21,429 bases of DNA, taken from Actinomycetes bacterium (GTDB taxonomy: Bacteria > Actinomycetota > Thermoleophilia > Solirubrobacterales > 70-9). Positions within the stretch are counted from its first letter, which is position 1; every line of letters begins with the position of its first letter. Location: contig JAEYSQ010000167.1 in assembly GCA_023434465.1 (NCBI GenBank), positions 1 through 21,429 on the forward strand. The letters run 5' to 3'. Under the pieces are notes generated by a model, which was given only the letters and a program-made list of their open reading frames with translations, was not told where the DNA came from and searched no databases. A program made the translations under genes and the position numbers. Below, in pieces: positions 7,170 to 14,479 of the stretch.

Positions 7170-7571
7170 ATGGACGTACAGCGCAAGCGGCAGGTGCGCC
7201 TCTTCGTGGCTCTGGGCGCCGCCCTCCTTCTGGCCACCGGATTGATCTACACCTCATTCAACGCCTCATCGGAAGCGCGGCTTCCGAGCGAGTTGACCGA
7301 CGCCGCGCCCGGCAAGAGCTACCAGATGGTCGGCCGGGTCCAGCACAAGTCGCTCAAGGAGACCGAGCAAGGCATCACCTTCTCGATGCGTGATCCGGAC
7401 GGCACCGGCAAGCCAATGCGCGTGACTTACACCGGCCAGGTTCCCGACCCGTTCCGGGAGGGGCGTGACGTGATGGTCACCGGCCAGGTGAAGAACGGGA
7501 TCTTTGTGGGGGACGAGGACACGCTGACGACCAAGTGCCCCTCGAAGTTCTCGGAGAAGCGGGATCAGTAG
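7170..7571 (+). CDS. ccmE: Cytochrome c maturation haem chaperone CcmE, cysteine variant
   Basis: Membrane-anchored periplasmic-side chaperone that carries haem covalently from CcmC to CcmF. The 133-residue protein has one N-terminal anchor (about 10-26) followed by the OB-fold beta-barrel (YQMVGRVQHKSL, GITFSMRDPDG, VTYTGQVPDPFREGRDVMVTG, FVGDEDTL). The classical family binds haem through His in HxxxY. Here the corresponding site is C123-P-S-K-F127, so it belongs with the CxxxY type seen in some archaea and deltaproteobacteria, but with Phe in place of Tyr. The tail after the site is very short. ATG 7170 opens just before the anchor. The stop overlaps the inferred ccmF start region. Confidence 0.93.
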   Translation: MDVQRKRQVRLFVALGAALLLATGLIYTSFNASSEARLPSELTDAAPGKSYQMVGRVQHKSLKETEQGITFSMRDPDGTGKPMRVTYTGQVPDPFREGRDVMVTGQVKNGIFVGDEDTLTTKCPSKFSEKRDQ

Positions 7572-9735
7572 CCTCGGCAACGCGGCTCTCTGGCTAGGTT
7601 TCCTGACTTCGATCTTTGCGGCAGTAGCCGCTCTGATCGGCACCCGGGGCGATCGGCGCTGGGTTGACTCCGCCCGCTACGCGGCGTACGCGTTCTGTGT
7701 CCTGATGGTTATCTGCGTGGTCGTCATCGAGCACGCCTTCATGACCAACGACTTCAGCATCGCCGTGGTCGCCAGCCACTCCTCGGTCGACACGCCACCC
7801 TTTTACAAGTTCACCGCGATGTGGTCGAGCCAGCAGGGTTCGCTGCTGCTCTGGGCATTCATTCTCTCGATCGTTTCGATGGTTTCGCTTGCCGTGACCC
7901 GGCACAAGCTGCGTGACCTGGTCCCGTATGCGACCGCAGTGATGATGGGGATCGGGATCTTCTTCACCGGCCTGATGCTCTTCGGCGGCAATGTGAACCC
8001 GTTCGACACCCTGGATCCGGTGCCAGTCGACGGCTCTGGCCTTAACCCGCTGCTCCAGCATCCCTCGATGATCATCCACCCACCGATGCTCTACACCGGC
8101 TATGTCTCGCTGACCGTGCCTTTTGCCTTCGCGATCGGCGCCCTGGCCAGCCGGCGCGTCGATGCGGCCTGGGTCAGATCAACCCGGGGGTTCGCGCTGA
8201 TCGCCTGGACCTTTCTTTCGATCGGGATCATCCTCGGCGCGCGGTGGTCGTACACCGAACTGGGCTGGGGCGGTTACTGGGCCTGGGACCCGGTTGAGAA
8301 CGCTTCGGTGATGCCCTGGCTGATTGCCACGGCGTACATCCACTCGATCATGGTCCAGGAGAAGCGGGGCATGCTCAAGGTTTGGAACGTGAGCCTGATC
8401 GTGGCGAGTTTCAGCTTCGCGCTGCTCGGCACCTTTCTGGTCCGCTCCGGCGTTCTGGAGTCGATCCACGCCTTCGGTGACAGCACGGTCGGTCCCTACT
8501 TCCTGGCCCTGATCGGAGTGGTGCTGGTCGGCTCGACCTGGTTGATCATCTCCCGGCTCGATCTGCTTCGTTCCGAGCGCAGAATCGATTCGCTGGCTTC
8601 GCGCGAAGCGGTCTTCCTGATCAACAACCTGCTGCTGGTCGCGCTTTGCGCGATCGTCTTCTGGGGGACCTTCTTCCCGCTGATCTCCGAGTTTCTGACC
8701 GGCACCCGCTCCACGGTCGCCGCGCCGTGGTTCGACCGGTACACGACCCCGGTCGCGGTGCTCCTGGTGCTTTTCACCGGGATCGGTCCGATGCTGTCCT
8801 GGCGCCGGATCTCGTGGCAGGGTGCGAAACGGGTCTTCACCGTGCCGTTGATCGCCGGAGCCGTGGCCTTCGTCCTGCTGCTTGTCTTCACCGATGCCGC
8901 GAACAGCGTCTGGGCCCTTGCCACCTTTACTCTCGCTGCCTTCACGGTCACCGCCCTGATCCAGGAAACCTGGCGGGCAGCCCTGGCCCGCAAGCGCAAC
9001 ACGGGGGGCTCAGTGATCGCGGCGATTGGATCGAACGCGGTCCGGAGCCGCCGCCGGTACGGCGGTTACGTGGTTCACCTCGGCCTCGTCGTGCTGCTGG
9101 TCGGCATCGCTGCCTCTTCGAGTTTCGAGACCAAGGAAGACGTCAAGCTGAAGCCCGGCCAGTCGGCCGAGATCGACGACTTCAGGGTGAACTACGTGGC
9201 GCCGACCGTCAGTCGCAACGATCAGGCCCTGGTCTTCGGAGCGGACCTCGAAGTGGAGAAGAACGGCAGCTTCTTCGCCAGTCTTCATCCGACCCGGCAA
9301 TACCACCAGGTCACCGACGGTAGTCCGCGCGGCATAGCTTCACATTTCGACGGGGAAGCGACCAGCGAGGTCGGACTGAAGGCGGGAGCCCGATCCGACT
9401 TCTGGACCGCAGTCGAGCCCGACACCTCGGAAATCCGACGCCGGGCGAAGATTGCCGACAGCCGCTTTGCCGCCTACATGCGTGAGGTCGTCCAGCCGGT
9501 GATCCAGGCGGATCCCTCGCGGATGGGTCCGGTCAGCAACAAGCTGGCCAAAGTCCAGGCGATCGCGACCGACAAGATCATCGCCGGTTACACCAAACTC
9601 GACGTGCCGGTTACCTTCCGGGTGATCGTCAGCCCGATGGTCACCTGGATCTGGATCGGCTCGATAATCGCCATCGTCGGGGCGCTCTTCGCGGCCTGGC
9701 CAAGCGGTCTGTTCAGGCGAAGGAGGAGAACGTGA
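7564..9735 (+). CDS. ccmF: Cytochrome c haem lyase subunit CcmF, apparent AUC start
   Basis: Large polytopic membrane protein that transfers haem from CcmE to apocytochrome c. It shows the haem-handling WWD-type motif WGGYWAWDPVENASVMPWL, the HPPMLYTGYV histidine loop, the AMWSSQQGSLLLWA region and the C-terminal RYGGYVVHLGLVVLLVG segment. The first ATG/GTG/TTG in frame is ATG 7705, but the frame upstream encodes the family's first membrane helix (SLGNAALWLGFLTSIFAAVAALIGT), so starting at 7705 would lose about 47 conserved residues. No standard start exists between the in-frame stop at 7525 and 7705. ATC 7564 has GGAG at 7553-7556 with a seven-base spacer and overlaps the ccmE stop. I therefore place the start there (723 residues). 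The end overlaps the next gene at GTGA. Confidence 0.92.
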   Translation: MSSLGNAALWLGFLTSIFAAVAALIGTRGDRRWVDSARYAAYAFCVLMVICVVVIEHAFMTNDFSIAVVASHSSVDTPPFYKFTAMWSSQQGSLLLWAFILSIVSMVSLAVTRHKLRDLVPYATAVMMGIGIFFTGLMLFGGNVNPFDTLDPVPVDGSGLNPLLQHPSMIIHPPMLYTGYVSLTVPFAFAIGALASRRVDAAWVRSTRGFALIAWTFLSIGIILGARWSYTELGWGGYWAWDPVENASVMPWLIATAYIHSIMVQEKRGMLKVWNVSLIVASFSFALLGTFLVRSGVLESIHAFGDSTVGPYFLALIGVVLVGSTWLIISRLDLLRSERRIDSLASREAVFLINNLLLVALCAIVFWGTFFPLISEFLTGTRSTVAAPWFDRYTTPVAVLLVLFTGIGPMLSWRRISWQGAKRVFTVPLIAGAVAFVLLLVFTDAANSVWALATFTLAAFTVTALIQETWRAALARKRNTGGSVIAAIGSNAVRSRRRYGGYVVHLGLVVLLVGIAASSSFETKEDVKLKPGQSAEIDDFRVNYVAPTVSRNDQALVFGADLEVEKNGSFFASLHPTRQYHQVTDGSPRGIASHFDGEATSEVGLKAGARSDFWTAVEPDTSEIRRRAKIADSRFAAYMREVVQPVIQADPSRMGPVSNKLAKVQAIATDKIIAGYTKLDVPVTFRVIVSPMVTWIWIGSIIAIVGALFAAWPSGLFRRRRRT

Positions 9736-10010
9736 GTTTCGTCTGGTTTCTGATCCTGCTGATCCTGGTCGCCGGTTTCGTGACCCAGCCCTTCTGGCGG
9801 GGCGGTACCGCAACGGCGCCCGAAGACCCCGAGATCGCCGCCCTGGAAGCCGCCCGGGAAGCGAAGTACCGGGAGATCCGCGACGCCGCGATGGACCGGG
9901 AATCCGGCAAGCTTTCGGAGGCGGATTTCGATCAGCTCGATGCTGAACTGAAGCGGGAAGCAGTCGCCATCCTCGACCGTCTCGAGGCGCTCAAGGGCAA
10001 AGAAAGCTAG
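9732..10010 (+). CDS. Short CcmI-like membrane protein
   Basis: A 92-residue protein with one N-terminal membrane helix (about 3-19) and a charged helical remainder (ALEAAREAKYREIRDAAMDRESGKLSEADFDQLDAELKREAVAILDRLEAL). This matches the N-terminal part of CcmI/CycH, which chaperones apocytochrome to the CcmF-CcmH complex; the periplasmic TPR domain is absent. The GTG start has an excellent AGGAGGAG upstream at 9721-9728 and overlaps the ccmF stop as GTGA, so it is co-translated with ccmF. Its stop codon TAG forms part of the candidate -10 box of secG. Function is assigned by context and by its N-terminal pattern, not by a catalytic motif. Confidence 0.75.
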   Translation: MSFVWFLILLILVAGFVTQPFWRGGTATAPEDPEIAALEAAREAKYREIRDAAMDRESGKLSEADFDQLDAELKREAVAILDRLEALKGKES

Positions 10011-10013
10011 AAT
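10008..10013 (+). promoter_or_regulatory. Candidate -10 box (TAGAAT) for secG
   Basis: TAGAAT ends nine bases before the secG ATG and there is no Shine-Dalgarno sequence. Transcription would start about two bases ahead of the ATG, giving a nearly leaderless mRNA. The box includes the stop codon of the preceding gene. Confidence 0.45.
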
Positions 10014-10022
10014 CGCTGGCCG

Positions 10023-10247
10023 ATGTACACGATCATGGCCCTCATCCAGGTTCTGCTCTCCGTGCTCCTGATTCTCCTGGTGCTGCTGCACTCGGGCAAG
10101 GACGCCGGACTTTCCGGTGCCTTCGGCATCGGCGGTGGCGGCTCCTCGGTCGGTGGCGGCTCGATGGTCGAACAGAACCTGACCCGCGCCACGATCGTCA
10201 CAGCGATCCTTTTCACGCTGAACACGATCCTGCTGATCAAACTCTGA
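10023..10247 (+). CDS. secG: Preprotein translocase subunit SecG
   Basis: Small membrane subunit of the SecYEG channel that supports SecA-driven export. The 74-residue product has the SecG plan: a first membrane helix (MALIQVLLSVLLILLVLL), the conserved HSGKDAGLSGAFG loop, a Gly/Ser-rich stretch (GIGGGGSSVGGGS), then a second helix (ATIVTAILFTLNTILLI). Length and order fit the family closely. The ATG lacks a Shine-Dalgarno sequence and follows a -10-like TAGAAT. It stands between the ccm genes and a membrane coiled-coil gene without forming an obvious functional operon. Confidence 0.95.
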   Translation: MYTIMALIQVLLSVLLILLVLLHSGKDAGLSGAFGIGGGGSSVGGGSMVEQNLTRATIVTAILFTLNTILLIKL

Positions 10248-10270
10248 TCCTTTCTTCGGTGGATCGCCGG

Positions 10271-10276
10271 TAGTCT
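10271..10276 (+). promoter_or_regulatory. Candidate -10 box (TAGTCT) for the coiled-coil gene
   Basis: TAGTCT ends seven bases before the ATG at 10284, which puts the expected transcription start on the start codon. No Shine-Dalgarno sequence is present. The match to TATAAT is only partial. Confidence 0.35.
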
Positions 10277-10283
10277 GCGCCGC

Positions 10284-10781
10284 ATGAGCGGCAACACGAA
10301 AGCGACTCTGGCCATTGTCTTTGGTGTCGTGGGCATCCTGCTGGGTGCACTCGGAACCATCACCGCCTACAACGCGAAGGATGCGGCAGATTCCGAGGTC
10401 AACACGACGGCGGAGATCCAGACCCTGGTCGAGGAAAAATTCCAGGAAGCGCAGTCCCGGCAGGACCAGATCGAGGCCAACCAGAAGTCCGACGCCGAGA
10501 AGTTCGTCGCTCAGCTGACCCGGGGGGAGAAGAACCTGCTCCAGAAGATCCACGGGAACCACAACCAGATCAGAAAGCTGAAGCGCCGCACCCGGAACCT
10601 CCGAAGCCAGGTCAACACGTTGAAGAACCGCGACAGCGCCCTGGCCAGCGAGATCAACCAGGTCGAGAACGATCAGCAGCAGGACGTGAACCAGCTGAAC
10701 CGGAGGATCAGCAACCAGAACCGGCAGATCCAGCAGCTGCAGCGCCAGGTCTCAAACCTGCGCGGGTTCATCGGCAACTGA
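10284..10781 (+). CDS. Single-pass membrane protein with long coiled coil
   Basis: Not a recognised family. The 165-residue protein has an N-terminal membrane helix (about 8-29, LAIVFGVVGILLGALGTITAY), the segment NAKDAADSE just after it, and then about 130 residues of predicted coiled coil rich in Q, N, R and E (for example NQIRKLKRRTRNLRSQVNTL, RRISNQNRQIQQLQRQVSNL). There is no lipobox, cysteine or enzymatic motif. The layout suggests an anchored rod on the outside of the cytoplasmic membrane, or a partner for a similar protein. It resembles the product at 17150-17587 in helix, AKDAxD motif and coil, so the two look like paralogues. It ends eight bases before the phosphatase start. Confidence 0.75.
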   Translation: MSGNTKATLAIVFGVVGILLGALGTITAYNAKDAADSEVNTTAEIQTLVEEKFQEAQSRQDQIEANQKSDAEKFVAQLTRGEKNLLQKIHGNHNQIRKLKRRTRNLRSQVNTLKNRDSALASEINQVENDQQQDVNQLNRRISNQNRQIQQLQRQVSNLRGFIGN

Positions 10782-10788
10782 TTTCGCC

Positions 10789-11238
10789 TTGAAGATCCTG
10801 TTCGTCTGTCTCGGCAACATCTGCCGCTCGCCGTCGGCCGAGGCCGTGATGCGGGGCCTGATCGAAAGCGAAGGCCTGGACGGTTTCGAGATCGATTCGG
10901 CCGGTACCGGTGACTGGCACGTGGGCAAGCCGGCTGATCCCCGGGCGATTGCCGCGGCGACCGAGCGCGGGGTCGAGATCGGTGGCGCCGCCCGCCAGGT
11001 CCGGCGGTCCGATTTTGATGAGTTCGACCTGATCCTCGCCATGGACAGCTCGAACCACGCCAACCTCCTGGCCATGGAGGGCGCCGACCCGGCGAAGGTC
11101 CGGCTCTTCCGGGAGATGGCTGGTGAAGGGGAACTTGACGTTCCCGACCCGTACTACGGCGGCGAGGACGGATTCGGCGAGGTGCTTGACATCATCGAGC
11201 GCGGGTGCGTTGTGGTTCTGGAGGAGGTCACCCGGTGA
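10789..11238 (+). CDS. Low-molecular-weight protein-tyrosine phosphatase
   Basis: Cytoplasmic phosphatase that hydrolyses phosphotyrosine through a cysteinyl-phosphate intermediate. The 149-residue protein begins with the P-loop VCLGNICRSPSAE (C7 nucleophile, R13 phosphate-binding) and carries the general acid in VPDPYYGG (D120, with Y122 and Y123), all in the standard positions. TTG 10789 is the only start that keeps the P-loop strand KILFV intact; no Shine-Dalgarno sequence is visible, so it may rely on read-through from the coiled-coil gene eight bases upstream. Its last codons carry GAGGAGGT, which serves as the ribosome binding site of the acetolactate decarboxylase gene, and the two genes overlap at GTGA. 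Target proteins are unknown; a matching tyrosine kinase is not in the window. Confidence 0.92.
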   Translation: MKILFVCLGNICRSPSAEAVMRGLIESEGLDGFEIDSAGTGDWHVGKPADPRAIAAATERGVEIGGAARQVRRSDFDEFDLILAMDSSNHANLLAMEGADPAKVRLFREMAGEGELDVPDPYYGGEDGFGEVLDIIERGCVVVLEEVTR

Positions 11239-12014
11239 TCGAGGAATCGACGATCAGATCGCTTCACGTCGAAGCGATGCGCCGCGAAGACCTCCACGCC
11301 GGTCATGACGACCACGCTCTCTTCCAGGCCTCGACCGTCGCGGCACTGCTCGACGGCGCCTACGACGGTGACCTGACGTTCGCCGAGCTGGCCGAGGAGG
11401 GAGACACGGGGATCGGGACTCTGAACGGCCTCGACGGCGAGATGATCGCCCTCGAGGGTCGTTTTTTCCGGGCAGACGAGCACGGTCAACTGAACGAGGT
11501 CGACCCCGGTGCGTGTACCCCGTTTGCCGTGGTGAGCCGGTTCCGGGCCGACCGCGAGTTTCGCGTCCCGTCCCGTCTGGAACTCGCCGGGCTCGAGGAA
11601 CTCCTGGACGAGGACCGCTCGCTTGCCCCGGTGGCCGTCTTCCGGATCGATGGCCGTTTCAGGTCGGTGAAGGCGAGATCGGTACCGAAGCAGCACCCCC
11701 CTTATCGTGACCTGGCCGATGTCGTGGCCGACCAGAACATCTTCGAGTTAGGGCCGGTCGACGGCAGCCTGATCGGGTTCCGGTTCCCCGCCTGGGCCGA
11801 GGGTGTCGAGATCGGCGGCTACCACTTCCATTTCGTCGACCGTGAACTTGCGCGCGGTGGCCACGTGCTGGACCTGGAACTCGAGTCAGGCACGATCCAG
11901 GTCCAGCACGCAGATGACCTTCACATCGAGCTGCCGGCTGGCCTGGAACTCGGCGCTCCCGACCTCGCCGCGGCCACGCACGACGCGATCATCCGCGTCG
12001 AGCACGGCGACTGA
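11235..12014 (+). CDS. budA: Alpha-acetolactate decarboxylase
   Basis: Cytoplasmic zinc enzyme that decarboxylates (S)-2-acetolactate to (R)-acetoin, draining the branched-chain amino acid intermediate into acetoin/butanediol metabolism. The 259-residue protein shows FQASTVAALLDGAYDGDLTFAEL, the signature GDTGIGTLNGLDGEMIALEG, and the zinc site GYHFHFVDRELARGGHVLD with H197, H199 and H210; this order matches the family. GTG 11235 was chosen because GAGGAGGT lies at 11219-11226 and the start overlaps the phosphatase stop. No acetolactate synthase, acetoin reductase or LysR regulator is nearby, so the usual als/bud operon context is absent. The 3' end converges with the MMPL gene ten bases away. 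The symbol alsD would be equally valid. Confidence 0.92.
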   Translation: MIEESTIRSLHVEAMRREDLHAGHDDHALFQASTVAALLDGAYDGDLTFAELAEEGDTGIGTLNGLDGEMIALEGRFFRADEHGQLNEVDPGACTPFAVVSRFRADREFRVPSRLELAGLEELLDEDRSLAPVAVFRIDGRFRSVKARSVPKQHPPYRDLADVVADQNIFELGPVDGSLIGFRFPAWAEGVEIGGYHFHFVDRELARGGHVLDLELESGTIQVQHADDLHIELPAGLELGAPDLAAATHDAIIRVEHGD

Positions 12015-12024
12015 CCTTCTGGAG

Positions 12025-14124
12025 TCAGTGCCCGAAGGAAACCTTGGGTAGCCGCCGATCGACCCATTTCGGAATCCACCAGAGTCTCGTTCCGGCCAAC
12101 CGCATCAGCACCGGCAGAAGAAGCAGCCGGACCAGGGCGGCGTCCAGTAGGACCGCGACGCCGAGGATGATCCCCATCTCGCGGGGCGGGAGCGGTCCCG
12201 ACAGGGCGAAGGTGAAGAACACCGCAACCATCACTGCGGCGGCCGCGAAGACGACCCGGCCGGAGTGCGCCATCGCGCCGATCACGGCCTCTTTGGCGTC
12301 TCCCGATTTTTCCCAGTGTTCCCGGGCTGAACTGAGCAGGAAGACGGAATAGTCCATCGAGATCGCGAAGACCATCGCGAAGAAGAACACCGGAGCCCAC
12401 GCGTCGAGGTAGCCCTGGGATTCGAAACCGAGCAGTCCGGTCAGGTTGCCGTCCTGGAAGATCAACTTGGCAACGCCGAACGCGGCTCCGACCGCGAGCA
12501 GGTTCGTGAGAACCGCGATCGCAGCCAGGATGGGTGCGCGCAGGGCGACCAGCAAGAGCAGGAACCCCAGGGTCATCACGATCGCGATCGCCGGCGCCGT
12601 GGTGTCGCCCAGAGCGACTTCGAGATCGTGGTTTTCGGCTGCTGCGCCACCAACCAGGGCACCGGCGGGCAGATCATCTCGGATCCGGTCCACGGTGATG
12701 CCGAGTGCGGGGTCCGAAGGGTCGACGTTCGGGGTCGCGGCGATGAGTGCGTTGCCCTGCCTGCTGTCCCCGACCATCATCGCCTGGGCGATGCCGGGAT
12801 CACGATCAAGTGCCCTGACCGTCTGGCCGGCATCGCCGGTTGGAGCCAGCACCTGGAGTGTCCCGGGAGCCCCGGGACCGAAGCCGGCGGCTACCTGTTC
12901 GTAGCCGACCCGCGAGCCGTCTTCCTCGGGTACGACCTTGATCGACGGCATTCCCGTGTCCAGCGCGAGGACCGGCACGCATAGCGCCAGCAGGATCGCC
13001 AGGGCGGGGAGGCCGTACGCGACCGGCCGACGCCAGATCCGCTCGCCCCAGGCCGCGAACCGCGGGGAGCGGTGTTCGCCCGTGCGAACCCAGGGCAGGC
13101 CGAACCGGTTCACCCGAGGTCCCAGCTTGCCCAGCACGGCGGGCAGCAGGGTGAGCGACGCGGCGAGCACGAAGGCGACCGCCAGCATGACCCCGATTGC
13201 CATCGAGCGGAACGCGGGACTGGGAACCAGAAGCACCGCGCTGAGCGAGATCAGCACCGTTACGCCCGAGAACAGGACCGCCTTTCCTGCGGTGTCCGTG
13301 GTCTCGGCGATTGCGTCGCTGGACGTCTCGTTCGAGGTCAGAGCCCCCCGGAACCGATAGACGATGAAGAGGGCATAGTCGATCCCGAGCGCGAGAGCGA
13401 ACATCATCGCGAAGTTCATCGCCCAGATCGAGATGTCGAAAAGCTGGGTACCGAGATATAGCGAGCCGGCAGCGGCGACCAGACCGAGGATGGTCAGCAT
13501 GAGGGGCAGTCCAGCCGCGACCAGCGATCCGAAGGCCAGAACGAGGATCAGCATGGTGACCGGCCACGAGATCAGCTCGGATTTCATCATCGCGTCCTTG
13601 TTGGCCTGGTTGAAATCGGACCACATGCCGGAAGCTCCGGTCAGGGACACGGCGGTCTCCCCGGATTCGATTTCCGCGAGCTCGACCTTGAGCTCGTCCG
13701 CGGCCCGGACCATCTGGTTCGGGTCGGCTGCCGCTCCGGCCTGAATCACGGCGGTGTGTCCGTCGGACGAGACCCAGTTTCCCCGGGTTGGTGCGACCAC
13801 GTTGCTTACGTCGGTGGACTTCCTCAAAATTGCCGCCGCCTGGTCGATGGTTCGATTGAAGCCAGCCTCGCCGAAGGTCAGGTCGTCGTTGTGGAGGACG
13901 ACCATCAGGGAGGAAGAGGACATCCCCCCGAACTGCTGGTCGATCAGCTCACGCGTTTCGACCGATTCCGATCCGGTTGCCTCCCAGCCGGCGCCGGAGA
14001 GCGCGTGTTCGGCGCGCGGTGCGAAGAACCCGAGCCCGAGCGCGATGATCAGCCATGCCAGAGCGACGATCCGGAAGTTGTCGCTGGTCCAGCGCCCCAG
14101 CCGGCCGATCGGCCCGGTCGTCAT
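12025..14124 (-). CDS. MMPL/RND family membrane transporter
   Basis: Polytopic exporter of the MMPL (RND superfamily) type, which uses the proton gradient to export lipids or hydrophobic compounds; the substrate is unknown. The 699-residue protein has two similar halves. Each half has a first membrane helix, a large extracytoplasmic loop (about 40-190 and 395-510) and a bundle of further helices. The paired helix-4-type motifs ALGIDYALFIVYRFR and AISMDYSVFLLSSARE carry the DY residues typical of MMPL proton relays. The ATG at 14124 begins MTTGPIGRLGRWTSDNFRIV and overlaps the upstream stop as ATGA; the frame remains open upstream but only as a shadow of that gene. It is the last gene of a minus-strand run with ArsR and a DUF2892 protein, so regulated efflux is likely. 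Confidence 0.93.
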   Translation of the reverse strand: MTTGPIGRLGRWTSDNFRIVALAWLIIALGLGFFAPRAEHALSGAGWEATGSESVETRELIDQQFGGMSSSSLMVVLHNDDLTFGEAGFNRTIDQAAAILRKSTDVSNVVAPTRGNWVSSDGHTAVIQAGAAADPNQMVRAADELKVELAEIESGETAVSLTGASGMWSDFNQANKDAMMKSELISWPVTMLILVLAFGSLVAAGLPLMLTILGLVAAAGSLYLGTQLFDISIWAMNFAMMFALALGIDYALFIVYRFRGALTSNETSSDAIAETTDTAGKAVLFSGVTVLISLSAVLLVPSPAFRSMAIGVMLAVAFVLAASLTLLPAVLGKLGPRVNRFGLPWVRTGEHRSPRFAAWGERIWRRPVAYGLPALAILLALCVPVLALDTGMPSIKVVPEEDGSRVGYEQVAAGFGPGAPGTLQVLAPTGDAGQTVRALDRDPGIAQAMMVGDSRQGNALIAATPNVDPSDPALGITVDRIRDDLPAGALVGGAAAENHDLEVALGDTTAPAIAIVMTLGFLLLLVALRAPILAAIAVLTNLLAVGAAFGVAKLIFQDGNLTGLLGFESQGYLDAWAPVFFFAMVFAISMDYSVFLLSSAREHWEKSGDAKEAVIGAMAHSGRVVFAAAAVMVAVFFTFALSGPLPPREMGIILGVAVLLDAALVRLLLLPVLMRLAGTRLWWIPKWVDRRLPKVSFGH

Positions 14125-14384
14125 CGGTTCACCCGGGTGGCCGGCCTGAGCGATGTCACGCGGGTCAGGACCAGCGAGGCCGGGCAGGCCCCGAAGATCA
14201 CGAAGAGCCACTGGTTGAAGCCCGCAAGGACGGGCAGCAAGGCGAACCAGGGGGAGACCACTAGGGCCAGGATTCCTCCGACCAGGCTCACGGTTCCCGC
14301 CATCGCAAAGAGCACCCGTTCGAGGGGCCAGCCCCGCGCCGAATCAGTTCCGGATCGCCTGCCTCGAGAATTCTCCTGTGTCAT
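14121..14384 (-). CDS. DUF2892 (YgaP-type transmembrane domain) protein
   Basis: Small membrane protein of 87 residues. Two hydrophobic helices (about 23-44 and 46-70) enclose VSPWFALLPVLAGFNQWLFVIFGACPASLVL, which matches DUF2892, the domain fused to rhodanese in YgaP; the conserved F-G-x-CP element is present (CP at 67-68). No rhodanese domain is attached. The biochemical role of stand-alone copies is not established. The ATG at 14384 lies downstream of a good promoter (14426-14454), and the stop overlaps the MMPL start as ATGA, so the two are translationally coupled and probably work together under the adjacent ArsR regulator. Confidence 0.82.
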   Translation of the reverse strand: MTQENSRGRRSGTDSARGWPLERVLFAMAGTVSLVGGILALVVSPWFALLPVLAGFNQWLFVIFGACPASLVLTRVTSLRPATRVNR

Positions 14385-14408
14385 GAGATCTACCTTTCCA
14401 CAAGTTTA

Positions 14409-14422
14409 CAACCAAGTAGTTG
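14409..14422. promoter_or_regulatory. Candidate ArsR operator (CAACCAAGTAGTTG)
   Basis: Imperfect dyad with CAAC and GTTG arms around six bases, placed just downstream of the -10 box of the DUF2892-MMPL promoter. ArsR regulators commonly bind short A/T-rich dyads at this position. Assignment is by position and symmetry only. Confidence 0.4.
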
Positions 14423-14425
14423 ATT

Positions 14426-14454
14426 AGAATAGCAGCGTGAGGGGCAAGGGGCAA
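14426..14454 (-). promoter_or_regulatory. Sigma-70-type promoter for the DUF2892-MMPL genes
   Basis: On the minus strand TTGCCC (14449-14454) and TATTCT (14426-14431) are separated by exactly 17 bases. They lie between the arsR stop and the DUF2892 start, about 40 bases before the ATG. This would let the efflux genes be transcribed separately from arsR. Confidence 0.55.
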
Positions 14455-14479
14455 CGAGGTCGATCGAAAGTTCGAGCGA

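Noticed and set aside
12011..12028. CTGAC/GTCAG dyad as a terminator between acetolactate decarboxylase and MMPL
   Set aside because: Only a five-base stem made largely from the two stop codons; too weak to call.
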